A DNA stretch of 64,000 nt from Agrypnia vestita (lineage: Eukaryota; Arthropoda; Insecta; Trichoptera; Phryganeidae): contig JADDOH010000498.1 in the NCBI GenBank assembly GCA_016648135.1, positions 248,001 through 312,000 of the forward strand, read 5' to 3'. How positions within the stretch are numbered: the first letter of the stretch is position 1; each line of letters begins with the position of its first letter. Both the position numbers and the translations under genes were made by a program. This document shows positions 1-10,032 of this stretch, one piece after another. The notes under the pieces are model-generated. The model ran no database searches. It saw nothing but the letters and a program-made list of their open reading frames with translations, and was not told the DNA's origin.

Positions 1-500
1 CTGTCGCACTGAAATTCCACGACTGAGCATATCACCGTCTCGAGCGCACTTCGCATCGATCTAAATGTCAAAACTCTCTCACCGCGGCGTGGTCCCACTA
101 TTTATACCCAAACGCTGGTTTTTCGAACGTCCTAAATTATTCTGGTATTTAAGAGGCTGTTCCAGGCACCTCCTGAAGGTTATCCCGAGAGTAGAAGATG
201 CTAGAGGCTTTCATGTTATTTTCTTCATCGACATATTATGAGGGACCTTGTACGTAATCTCTTTAACCATTTAATATGGTGACGAGGATTCAGCTCTGAC
301 CATTGTAATACCGTCTGCAGAGCTATGACTCTTTCATATTTCATTTATTCTGATTTCCTGTCCCTGAAAATTGTACCGACAAATGTAAAAACTAATTTGC
401 GTAACATTTTTTATTTATGTTATCGTTACAATGCTTATGTTTCGTACCTGGTATTCTTCGTTCAATTTAAATAGAAAATATTCTGTACACTTATGGCGAA
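1..500. other. AT-rich non-coding sequence
   Basis: I see no coding region, tRNA or recognisable repeat here. Short open frames lack any family resemblance. Confidence 0.5.
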
Positions 501-1010
501 ATTTCGACTGTCATGGAGATAAGCGTCAACAAACATCAAAGTTCGAATTTTTTTTCAATATAGGTATCTCGCTTTTTTTTGTAAAACGTTAGACTATTAC
601 GAAAGTAACTATGTGAAAAATCACGGGACACAATAATTAGTAATAAGAACCCTTGCGTGACACAAGCCGCACGCTGATTGCGTTTCACACTCTAATTATC
701 TAAAGTGGTAATTCCAGCAAGTTAAGAACCGACAGATAATTATTATAGTTAGATTAGATTAGTTTTGTATCGAATATTAAAAATTCATTTGCTTTACAAG
801 TCAAATAAAATGATAAAAACGTTGCAGAAATTTGAAATAAATTTTTGTCATTTTATTTATTTAACTATTATTGAAGCAAATGTATTTTTCATATTTCATA
901 GAAGTTACTGTACCGATAATCTTACATTTCACGGAAAATAAGTCAAAAATATTCTTCATCTAGATATTTCACCTAAAGGGTAAAAAATGTTTTTTATTCA
1001 AAATTGAATG
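500..1010. repeat. Diverged copy of the 528-bp palindromic MITE family
   Basis: Several blocks match the element at 50584-51111: the T-rich run followed by tttgtaaaacgtt and gactatt, then caataaaatgataaaaac-like and aaaataagtcaaaaat blocks in the same order. The terminal CAGGGT ends are missing, so this is an old, truncated copy. Confidence 0.45.
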
Positions 1011-1760
1011 AAGAAGTCTCCCGAAGTTCTCGCTACTAGCTACGAGACACCTTGTGTATGAACCACATAACAAAACATGAACCGCATCCTATTCTTACAT
1101 TACACAGGGCAATAAGTTTTTGCACTTTTGAAAATTCAATTAAAAAAATAACTACAGATCGATAATGAATGTCTGTTCAACTGAAAGAGCATCATTGGGA
1201 AAATTGTTTCTTAAAAATCATGTCATCTAAGTGTTCACCGTGCCCACCAATGGCATATTCATCGTATGTTGAGTTATTGTTGTTGATTTCTCCAAGTAAA
1301 CACGACTTTTAAGATAACGCTACAAAAAACAAAAGGTATTAATTAAACCTGGGCGGAGGAGGGCATGGGATGTCGGCTCTACGCGATATCAATTTGTTAG
1401 GAAACGTTTCATTCACCTCCGGTATGGTCACACGTCACAAGTATCGCAGGTTTGCCTCACCTTGCTGCGTTCAAATCCTCCGATCGTATCCTGGGAGTTG
1501 CCGGACTTCGGCATCTTGACACATTCTTCAGAATTAACAGCAGCAGAATGACCGCGTGCTTTTTTAAAGACTTGAAGACCGATTATGATCGCTATTTGAT
1601 GACGTGGCCACCTGTCACTTTTGGAGAATTACATTTTTATTTTTTAAAAAACAGATTGTCAACATCTCATTATTGACCCTAGCTTATGGTTCTTGAGTAA
1701 CATAAAAGTACAAGGTGACATATCTTGTGGTCATTTTGAATAGGATATAATTACACAATA
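1011..1760. other. Unassigned non-coding sequence
   Basis: No gene is supported. The 74-codon frame at 1452-1676 has no family resemblance. Reading 1180-1270 on the minus strand gives a peptide-like stretch without stops that may be a transposase scrap, but I cannot name it. Confidence 0.3.
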
Positions 1761-2093
1761 CACTTTTTATGCTAAATTAATAATAAATAATTTCTTAATG
1801 ATAAATTAATATTGTAAATAATATTCGGAACAAAATGAAAAATTGTCTTTATTTTGTTCTGAATATTATTTACAATTTAGAAATGAGTTCTTGGTTACCA
1901 AGTTTATAAACTGAACACTTTTTTTGATAAATTAATAATAAATAATGTCTTAATGATAAAGTAAATTGTACATAATATTTAGAACAAAATAAGGATTTTC
2001 ACAAATCAATAGTTAAAATTTAGAAATGAGTTCCGGATTGACAAGTTCTTACACATTACCCTTTTTATGATAAATTAATAATAACATCAGCCA
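1761..2093. repeat. Degenerate tandem repeat (about 150 bp) with hairpin
   Basis: The block ctttttatgctaaatt plus aataataaataat starts at about 1761, recurs at about 1916 and again at about 2060, where the third copy is cut off by the TTAA-flanked element at 2098. The first copy contains a hairpin, with arms ttgtaaataatattcg at about 1812 and its complement ending at about 1879. Confidence 0.6.
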
Positions 2094-2097
2094 TTAA

Positions 2098-3008
2098 GGG
2101 GGGTGGGGTATGGTTAATTCGTACAAAAAAAGGCATGTTTTTGTGAATTTTTGTGACGACATAGTTAAAATCTCTTTATTAAAATCAATGGTACATTAAA
2201 GTATGACATTTGAAGAATATTGTGTAAAATTTTCAAGATGAAATATTAAAAAATACGGCAATGGCAGCAATTATTCGGACGCGTCTGGGAAAAAAGTAGA
2301 ATTGCGGTGTCCATCATAACTTGGTGCTAGATCATCTGAAATCAAAAAATCAAACTTCATTCGTTAGATAATAGGTTTTCCCAGGTAACGCTGGGAGGGT
2401 TTTTTGAAATTTCAATTTTTCAATTTTTTGGAACACTTTGAAGGGAAAAACGCGATTTTTTGCGAAAAATATCGACTAATTTGTTATTAAAAAATATAAA
2501 TTAATAACAAATTTGAAAAAAAGGCTCCAGCGTTACCTTGTAAATTATGTATAGAAATAGTGTTCAAAATTTCAAAAGGATCGGTGCAGTAGTTTTGAAG
2601 TTATGATGGACACCGACTTTGAAAACGTGAGATGTGGGGAACACGCTTTAAAGTTTTGCACACTGTAAAATTCAAAATAAAACTCAACACTTATTTTATA
2701 CTTACACATAATCGGCGATGCCATGTTCATACAGCAAAGAGCTTTCATCATCAGCATCTGTTTGTCCTTGTCTACGCAAAACTCTTCCAATACAAATAGC
2801 ACGTCCGGTAGTCCTCAGGTGAGCGCGTCTGTTAGCTGCCCGAGCAGGTATAGAAAATCAGTCTGAGTATCGCTCAAATGTTCATAATTTCGTCAATTTT
2901 GCTCCGATTGACTTGAAATTTTGACACAATATTCTTGCGATGTTGTACATTCATTTAAAAAAATAAAATTAAAATGCAAAAAAAAAAGTTAAAAACCTTA
3001 CCCCCCCC
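2098..3008. mobile_element. TTAA-flanked MITE (piggyBac-like), 911 bp
   Basis: The element is bounded by TTAA at 2094-2097 and 3009-3012. Its ends are short inverted G/C runs (GGGGGGTGGGGTA at left, the complement of a run of eight C plus ATT/TACC at right). TTAA target duplication is the hallmark of piggyBac transposons. No transposase is present, so it would be non-autonomous. A similar element with a different terminal sequence lies at 49001-49848. Confidence 0.55.
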
Positions 3009-3164
3009 TTAAATATAAAGTGTATCCTAATTCAGTTATCTAATAGCACTTCACACCTAAATTATAAATAAAATTGTATTCTGAAAAATATACAACATTT
3101 CGTCGCTAATTCCAGTATTGGAATGATACATCAATAACCGGGTCAGATTTTACGAAATCAATTT

Positions 3165-3366
3165 GGTAGTAGCTTGTTGGTCTTGTGGTTAGGACACTCG
3201 CCTCGTGATCCAATGGTCGCGGGTTCGAATCTCAGCCCAGACCAGCAAGTTAGTCCTATTTTCATAGCACAAGCGTTTAGCTTAGTTTGAAAATAGTAGG
3301 AATATTGATGTGACACGTATTCCGTGTTCGCATCTCTATTTATTTTAAAAAAAAAAAAAAAAAAAT
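3165..3366 (+). repeat. tRNA-derived SINE
   Basis: An A-box-like TGGTTAGGACA at about 3187 and a B-box GGTTCGAATCT at 3222-3232 are about 35 bp apart, as in a pol III internal promoter. The head resembles a tRNA, but the acceptor arms do not close. A tRNA-unrelated body follows and ends in a run of about 19 A at 3346-3366. This fits a SINE rather than a functional tRNA gene. Confidence 0.7.
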
Positions 3367-4241
3367 TACTGCGAATAATACCTGTATAAAGGCGCTATTC
3401 ACCTATACTTAGAAATTATTGCGTAATGAGAAAAACTATTCTTGGTTGGGTCCTCACACGTTTGCAGCAAATTTCGATCGTCTCTAATATCTCCTCCAGT
3501 TCTTGTTTATATGCAAGTATTACGAATATTGCTATTAATGATGACCGAATAGTGCAGCTGGTAAATCAGTGTAACGGTACGTATTGCGTAATAATGGCGG
3601 CCGCGTCCATTTTGCTTTTCCCACATCGGTGTGCGCATGCTCCCCAGTATTGATCGAGTCGAGGAGGGAAGACTGCCCTTTAGAAAATTCTCCAACAAGA
3701 AAGCGGAGGTCGCTGAGGTTTGTTTGATTGTTTTTAAAGGCCGAATTACAGAATCTAACTATATTTTTTAAGGTTCGGCATAAAAATGTAACATGTATTT
3801 TTTTAGACGCGGCGTAGTCATTGACGTAACGAGCTTCACCGCATACTTTTCAAAAAAGAGAAAAAATATAAAAATACTTTTTATTTACGACATTTATTTA
3901 TACTACCTATCGCCGATTGCTGAACTACTGCTAGGCCCTGTGGGCTTATATTGGTGCCCGCTACGCTGTCATCGGCGTCTACAATTGGCTATAATAAGTG
4001 TACCGGCCGCTGTGCGGCCGATAGTGGCCACTGCGCGGCAATTAGTAAGCTAGCTCATCTGCTACTAGCTATCGACCATTGCCTGTCACTTTTCATACGT
4101 TTCGGTTATTTTTTGTAAACTTGTAACTGGTAAACGCGTTTCTAAAGCAATTATAACATAGATAATCCGTTGCCCTGGATTCCTTCGACTTTGACTCATT
4201 TCCAACTAATAGCTTAACCTAAAAATTAAACATCCAAAATA
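3367..4241. other. Unassigned sequence before the mariner element
   Basis: Short open frames overlap on both strands with no recognisable product. A GC-richer patch at 3950-4070 holds local palindromes around cggccgctgtgcggccg. I see no gene. Confidence 0.4.
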
Positions 4242-5527
4242 TTAGGTCCTTACATATGAAATTGGCGTTTTGCCGTACTGGCAAATTTGATCTCAAATAT
4301 CTTCTCTTTGGTTAGGAATTCCAAATCCAAATTTATACAGCTATTTACTCATGTATTTGTGTTTTGAAAATTATAATTCATTTGTTTTTTCCTCAATTGT
4401 TTTTTTCTTTGCGTCACTCAGTTTACAAAATGAAAAACTTGAAATATCGCGTTATTTACGAGTACGAGTTCCACCGTGGCACCAGTGCTGCAGAAACGGC
4501 TCGAAGGATTAATGATGTGTATGGCGACGGTGCCGCAAAAGAAAACACAGTGCGTTTTTGGTTCCAACGTTTTCGTTCTGGAAATTTCGACCTGCAGAAC
4601 AAGCCCCGTGGACGGCCGGAGACCAAAGTTGATAATGAAGAATTGAAGGCTATTGTGGAAGCGGATCCATCGCAAACCACATCCGAGTTAGCTGCAGGCT
4701 GCGGTGTTAGTGATAAAACTGTTTTAATCCACTTGAAGAAAATTGGTAAGGTGAAAAAGCTTGAAAGGTGGGTACCTAACGAATTGAGTGAAGCAAATCA
4801 ACAAACTCGCGTTGACTGCTGCGTTGCATTACTCAACCGGCACAATAATGAAGGGATTTTAAATCGAATCATTACCTGTGATGAAAAGTGGATCCTGTAC
4901 GATAATCGGAAGCGCTCATCGCAATGGCTAAACCCCGCCGAACCAGCCAAACCATGCCCCAAGCGAAAATTGACTCCAAAAAAGTTACTTGTGAGCGTTT
5001 GGTGGACTAGTGCTGGTGTCGTTCACTACAGCTTTCTTAAATCTGGCCAGACGATTACGGCAGATGTCTATTGTCAGCAACTGCAAACCATGATGGAAAA
5101 GCTAGCTGCTAAACAACCGAGGCTGGTTAATCGCTCTAGGCCACTGCTGCTTCATGATAACGCTAGACCACACACTGCAAAACAGACGGCTACCAAATTA
5201 GAGGAGCTTCAATTGGAATGTCTAAGACATCCACCGTACTCTCCGGACCTTGCCCCAACAGATTACCATTTTTTTCGAAATTTGGATAACTTCTTGGAAA
5301 GGAAAAAATTCAACTCCGATGGGGCAGTCCAAACCGCCTTCAAAGATTTTATTGATTCCCTTCCGAATATTTTTTTTAGTAAAGGGATCGATGAACTACC
5401 TATGAGATGGCAAAAGTACATAGATAGCAATGGTACATACTTTGATTAAATAAATATATAATAATAATAAAAAATCGGCTTTATGTTCCTCCCATACTAA
5501 ACGCCAATTTCATATGTAAGGACCTAA
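4242..5527 (+). mobile_element. Mariner transposon, apparently complete (1286 bp)
   Basis: The element begins TTAGGTCCTTACATATG and ends with the exact complement. The terminal inverted repeats match over 29 bp (4242-4270 and 5499-5527). TA lies directly outside each end (4240-4241 and 5528-5529), the Tc1/mariner target duplication. Inside is one uninterrupted transposase frame. Size, ends and coding region all fit a full-length mariner, and the perfect repeats suggest a recent insertion. Confidence 0.95.
4430..5449 (+). CDS. Mariner transposase (DD34D), 339 aa
   Basis: This is the cut-and-paste transposase of the mariner family; it binds the terminal repeats and inserts at TA. I chose the ATG at 4430 because it gives 339 residues, the usual mariner length; an in-frame ATG at 4364 would add 22 residues with no family support. 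The N-terminal third is the helix-turn-helix DNA-binding region, followed by the WVPNELSE linker motif. The catalytic domain shows all three aspartates: TCDEKW, HDNARPHTA, and YSPDLAPTDYHFF, with exactly 34 residues between the second and third. No stop or frameshift interrupts the frame. A poly(A) signal AATAAA overlaps the stop region at about 5449. With intact ends it could be active. The subfamily is uncertain; the terminal repeat recalls cecropia-type elements. Confidence 0.95.
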   Translation: MKNLKYRVIYEYEFHRGTSAAETARRINDVYGDGAAKENTVRFWFQRFRSGNFDLQNKPRGRPETKVDNEELKAIVEADPSQTTSELAAGCGVSDKTVLIHLKKIGKVKKLERWVPNELSEANQQTRVDCCVALLNRHNNEGILNRIITCDEKWILYDNRKRSSQWLNPAEPAKPCPKRKLTPKKLLVSVWWTSAGVVHYSFLKSGQTITADVYCQQLQTMMEKLAAKQPRLVNRSRPLLLHDNARPHTAKQTATKLEELQLECLRHPPYSPDLAPTDYHFFRNLDNFLERKKFNSDGAVQTAFKDFIDSLPNIFFSKGIDELPMRWQKYIDSNGTYFD

Positions 5528-6140
5528 TATAATTGCCGTCAGAATAAATAATGCATCTCGCTTTAAAATGACTCGAATTTTAAAGAGTGTATGTAAGTTA
5601 TATTTGTACACATTAAATAATATCGAAATATATTTTTAAATAATCTTTACACCACGTTTCTTAAAAAAGCGTACAATTTTTTTTAACTGGCAAGGGGGAA
5701 ACACACCATTACTAAACTCGATGCAGATCTAGCGCAATCACAATATGGATTCTTGAGGCCCGGCATCCGAAGGCGTGATGCCCACTGTCAAAATTTGAAA
5801 TAGAAAATTATCAATGCGAGTTTTTATTACGACATGATTGTTTACATTGTAGTATTATTATTTTTTATTTTGTATAAATCACTACATGTACATATTTTTA
5901 TACAATGCCTGTCTCACTAGAAAAATGTGTGTTGAGACAGGTGAATTAATTAATCTACTTGAATATTTTGAATATTAATAACAATAGGTACCTATGCCTG
6001 TTTGGTCGTCCATCAAACAGACCATCAAAACGTTTATCACGCGCGGCAGGGTATCTCGAGTATTTATATTATTCCTACCTACCACCAACTCTTTATAGTT
6101 TTCATCGGATAATTTTAAAACATCTATATTAATCCCTTTT
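5528..6140. other. AT-rich sequence without gene
   Basis: I see no coding region. The stretch separates the mariner element from the 525-bp repeat starting at 6141. Confidence 0.5.
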
Positions 6141-6665
6141 TACTCCCTTTATATTAATTAACTCGTGGCGTCTGCTTGCTTGCTAGCCGGCTTGCCGTCA
6201 AAAAAAAACTTTGGATCGATTTTTGACGCTTTTCCCGTGATCCAATCGAGCTGAAACTTGGCAAGTATACTCGTGGCGACAATCAAGAAGATCTATCAAA
6301 TTTTCGTTAAAAAAATTAATAATATGTTAAATTTCGAATTTTTCGAAATTTTATTAGTTTTTTCAAATTTGAATCATTAGAAAAGTTTGATTAGCAACGG
6401 CGGCGGCGGCCTGATAACGTCGCGGAATATTTTCTATATTTGAATTACTCCGTCGGTATGCATAATAGGTACTTCACTACGAATGTCGAAAATCTAAATT
6501 GACTGACAAATGTTTTTAGATTAATCTTCAAAGCATGAAGTGTCTTATCAAAGCTCAAAACATCTGACATTTTAGAAATATATTAAATTTCTGTAAGTTT
6601 AGTGTTATGTTATATGTTTTAATTCGTCTTTAATTATTGTTATATTTTACAAAGAAAGGGAGTAA
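6141..6665 (+). mobile_element. Non-autonomous TIR element, family A copy 1 (525 bp)
   Basis: The ends are TACTCCCTTT and AAAGGGAGTA, a perfect 10-bp inverted repeat. The left part carries the conserved block aactcgtggcgtctgcttg, then ccgtgatccaatcgag and cttggcaag. Copies of the same family are at 37801-39215 (interrupted), 16705-16997 (minus) and 45240-45533 (minus). No protein is encoded, so it depends on a transposase elsewhere. Confidence 0.75.
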
Positions 6666-6689
6666 AAACTTGGTTTTTATGGGTTACTT

Positions 6690-7045
6690 TTTTTACTCTC
6701 CTTGTTTCTACTAACTACAGGCAAAACTCATATTTGTGGCGAAGTTGCAACAAATTTAATGCACTCACAAAAAAGTATAATTTAGACTCATTTCAAAATA
6801 ACGCTCGCTTTCCGATCCCTTTTCAAATAAAATATATGTTATTATTTTCCACTAAATTAATTACATATAGTTTCATCAACATACTACATCTATATATATG
6901 TACACGATGTTAATAGGATATTTTGTAACTACCAGCGAAAAACTGTAATTGGCTTTCTTTATGTTCCTTCATTCTTTGTTTTTTCTTAATTATTGTAAGC
7001 TGTTGGTTTTCCGAATAAATATAAATAAATAAATAAATTAATGAA
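6690..7045 (+). repeat. Dispersed repeat family B, copy 1
   Basis: The sequence from gcaaaactcatatttgtgg onward matches 39530-39890 in reverse orientation over about 350 bp, and ends in ATAAATAAATAAATAAAT. A simple A-rich tail at one end suggests a retroposed element. In both places it sits beside a family A element. Confidence 0.65.
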
Positions 7046-7960
7046 TGAAATATTCAATGACTTTTTTTACTTGAAAATAGATACAAAAGACCGAGGGATC
7101 TATGACTATTACTTTCTCTTTTACGTATATATAAACATGAAGATCATAAATATTTGAAAAAAATTTAATACAGAAAATAGATTACGGTTATTTTTTTACT
7201 GTATCTGTGTATTTTTGTCATTTATTTTTTAAATCTGTGAAGATTCACTTGCCTTATCTGTTGTGTAAGTCATTATATAATTTCAGTGATTTTCCTGTTT
7301 TTGTTTTTAGCGTGATTTATATGATAGTTTTTGATGTTTTAGTATAGTGTCAGTTGATTTCGTCAGTTTTGAGAATTTCATATCCTTGTCTTCTATTTCG
7401 CCATTTGCAGTATATAAATTTTGGGGCTTCGATTTTTGTTATGTTATTGAATTTAAGTTGTTGTGCTGCTTGTTAGATCGCTTCATTTGGTGTCGTGTAG
7501 TTCAAATTGTAAACCATTTTCAGTATTTTATTGTCTTTGAAGTCTATTTGGCTTCATGTTCCACAGAAAGGGATCATGTGTCGCATTGTAATTTTTAAAA
7601 TGTTAAGATTTCACGAGAAATAAAAGCCAGTTTTTTCAAGATTAAAGATTGATTTTAAGCATACTAAAAGTAGCAAGCAAACCACATCTAATATATGTAA
7701 ATAACTTTTTTTTTATAAAATTTATTATAAGGTAAGTACAAATATAAATCTTACATATTTACATATTAAATTGACTTTTTTTTTACTTTGTTAGTCATGT
7801 AGTCTTCATCAGTGAAGAGAAGCTCTTGAGTCAGATAAGGGAGCCTCAGTTCTTATTTTTTTGAATGGATACATATTCGAATCATTTATTAATACGGGTG
7901 GTGATAGAAGATAGTTAGATAATGAATAATATTGAAGTAATTTATAATATACTTTACTTT
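7046..7960. other. AT-rich sequence without gene
   Basis: The 83-codon frame at 7347-7598 is T-rich and resembles nothing known. I see no other feature. Confidence 0.4.
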
Positions 7961-7980
7961 GTAATACACACACACAATAT

Positions 7981-8056
7981 GAGTTATTAAATTACTACTA
8001 TAGTTTCGAGAGGAGCAGTCCCTTTCATCATCAGGTATAGATAATAACTAACTTAA
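7981..8056 (-). ncRNA. Hammerhead ribozyme-like motif (type I), minus strand
   Basis: On the minus strand all hammerhead parts occur in order. Stem I 5' arm AGTTATTA plus TAC; core CTGATGA; stem II GAAAGG/CCTCTC with a 7-nt loop (one A-C mismatch); GAAA; a two-pair stem III AC-TATA-GT; cleavage nucleotide A; and the 3' arm GTA plus TAATAACT, which pairs with the 5' arm (3 + 8 bp around an internal loop). One extra unpaired base sits between the core and stem II. Very short stem III is typical of the hammerheads found in Penelope-like elements. Self-cleavage is inferred from the fold only. Confidence 0.6.
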
Positions 8057-8321
8057 CTACAACATTTATCAATCTAATCAGGTAGGTCAACACTAATCAT
8101 TCTTTCGATAGTCGCAAATTAAAATTACTCCACTCGGTTCCTCATAGAGGATGGATAATGAATCGTTTGGAAACCGTTGAAATTCTAAAATAATTGTATT
8201 CTAGAAACACATTAATAAATAATATCATATTTCACCACTCCTAGAGCTGTTCGGGGAAAAAAATACCCTTCCCCACCGCGAGCCCCCCTGATCTACCCGT
8301 TTAGATTGATAAATTTTGTAG

Positions 8322-8396
8322 TTAAGTTAGTTATTATCTACACCTGATGGTGAGAGGGACTGCTCCTCTCGAAACTATAGTTGTAATTTAATAACT
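8322..8396 (+). ncRNA. Hammerhead ribozyme-like motif, plus strand
   Basis: This is the inverted partner of the motif at 7981-8056. Stem II is fully paired (GAGAGG with CCTCTC), stem III is AC-TATA-GT, the cleavage nucleotide is T, and stem I again pairs AGTTATTA with TAATAACT. The core reads CTGATGG, so the otherwise invariant last A is G, which should weaken or abolish cleavage. Co-variation in stem II relative to the other copy supports a structured RNA origin. Confidence 0.5.
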
Positions 8397-8415
8397 TATA
8401 TTGTGTGTATAAAGT

Positions 8416-8913
8416 AAAACACACTTTAAATTATAATGTTGCACCACGAAGTATCTGCCAAATCTTTCAATGATATTATGTATAATTGAAGTATTTTGAA
8501 AAAGCTGTAAGCTTAAACGATTTATGAATCTTTCTTGTGAAGTATATTTATATTATTTCAGCCTTTATTTGTGGAGGTGTTTATTATAGAAAAATGAATT
8601 GACATTTAGTTTCACGTAATGTATCCGAAACTACGCCACTGGTTCAACAACTTTACAATATGATTAATAAATCTAAATTGTGTTCGGCATTCCCAGAATG
8701 AGACATTATGGTGAGACAATCATCGCGCGTCGATAGCAAAAGCAAACACGAGGCCCAGCGTGCAGCTCCGAAGCGACGGAGTGCATCAAAGAAAGTAAAA
8801 AGAAAACATACTCCGAGATAAATAATAAACAGCGCTCGGACCATTGTACTCTGTGTGCATTCAGCTGCTGAACTCATTTACCATCATCAGATGCATTTAA
8901 CAACTTTTCGTCA
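8416..8913. other. Spacer before the 59-bp array
   Basis: No gene is supported; short frames on both strands lack known domains. Confidence 0.4.
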
Positions 8914-9948
8914 TCGTGTGTCTCGTATTTCTCTTGCCTCAAATCGTATCTCTTGTATTGCTCTTGCCTCAATCGTGTGTCTTGTATTTCTCTTGCCTCA
9001 AATCGTATCTCTTGTATTGCTCTTGCCTCAATCGTGTGTCTTGTATTTCTCTTGCCTCAAATCGTATCTCTTGTATTGCTCTTGCCTCAATCGTGTGTCT
9101 TGTATTTCTCTTGCCTCAAATCGTATCTCTTGTATTGCTCTTTCCTCAATCGTGTGTCTTGTATTTCTCTTGCCTCAAATCGTATCTCTTGTATTGCTCT
9201 TGCCTCAATCGTGTGTCTTGTATTTCTCTTGCCTCAAATCGTATCTCTTGTATTGCTCTTACCTCAATCGTGTGTCTTGTATTTCTCTTGCCTCAAATCG
9301 TATCTCTTGTATTGCTCTTGCCTCAATCGTGTGTCTTGTATTTCTCTTGCCTCAAATCGTATCTCTTGTATTGCTCTTGCCTCAATCGTGTGTCTTGTAT
9401 TTCTCTTGCCTCAAATCGTATCTCTTGTATTGCTCTTGCCTCAATCATGTGTCTTGTATTTCTCTTGCCTCAAATCGTGTGTCTTGTATTGCTCTTGCCT
9501 CAATCGTGTGTCTTGTATTTCTCTTGCCTCAAATCGTGTGTCTTGTATTTCTCTTGCCTCAAATCGTATCTCTTGTATTGCTCTTGCCTCAATCGTGTGT
9601 CTTGTATTGCTCTTGCCTCAATCGTGTGTCTTGTATTTCTCTTGCCTCAAATCGTGTGTCTTGTATTGCTCTTGCCTCAATCGTGTGTCTTGTATTTCTC
9701 TTGCCTCAAATCGTATCTCTTGTATTGCTCTTGCCTCAATCGTGTGTCTTGTATTTCTCTTGCCTCAAATCGTATCTCTTGTATTGCTCTTGCCTCAATC
9801 GTGTGTCTTGTATTTCTCTTGCCTCAAATCGTATCTCTTGTATTGCTCTTGCCTCAATCGTGTGTCTTGTATTTCTCTTGCCTCAAATCGTGTGTCTTGT
9901 ATTGCTCTTGCCTCAATCGTGTGTCTTGTATTTCTCTTGCCTCAAATC
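8914..9948. repeat. 59-bp tandem array, about 17.5 copies
   Basis: The unit is two related halves: a 30-bp half (tcgtgtgtcttgtatttctc then ttgcctcaaa) and a 29-bp half (tcgtatctcttgtattgctc then ttgcctcaa). Halves differ by a few bases and one length change. In the middle (9470-9680) halves are occasionally doubled or swapped. Copies are nearly identical, pointing to recent amplification or homogenisation. Because 59 is not a multiple of three and no unit contains a stop, all three forward frames stay open for over 1 kb; none is a gene. Confidence 0.97.
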
Positions 9949-10032
9949 CTCGTGTCCCACATCTCCTGCGCCAACTTACTAAGTAGGACTGTCAAATGTT
10001 GTACACGCTTATGTTGTACAAAGCAATTTTCT

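Larger units (their letters stand above)
7962..8415. repeat. Inverted pair of ribozyme-bearing repeats
   Basis: About 110 bp at 7962-8075 recurs as a reverse complement at 8297-8415, separated by about 220 bp of unrelated AT-rich DNA. Each arm carries a hammerhead-like motif (see the two ncRNA entries). Inverted or tandem terminal repeats with hammerhead motifs are known from Penelope-like elements, and this may be the remnant of one. Confidence 0.75.

Noticed and set aside
3186..3240. Functional tRNA gene
   Set aside because: A- and B-boxes are present but no acceptor stem closes; a SINE body and poly(A) tail follow.
8914..9948. CRISPR-like regular repeats
   Set aside because: Repeats are directly adjacent with no unique spacers, and the DNA is eukaryotic. 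The same holds for 43013-43731.
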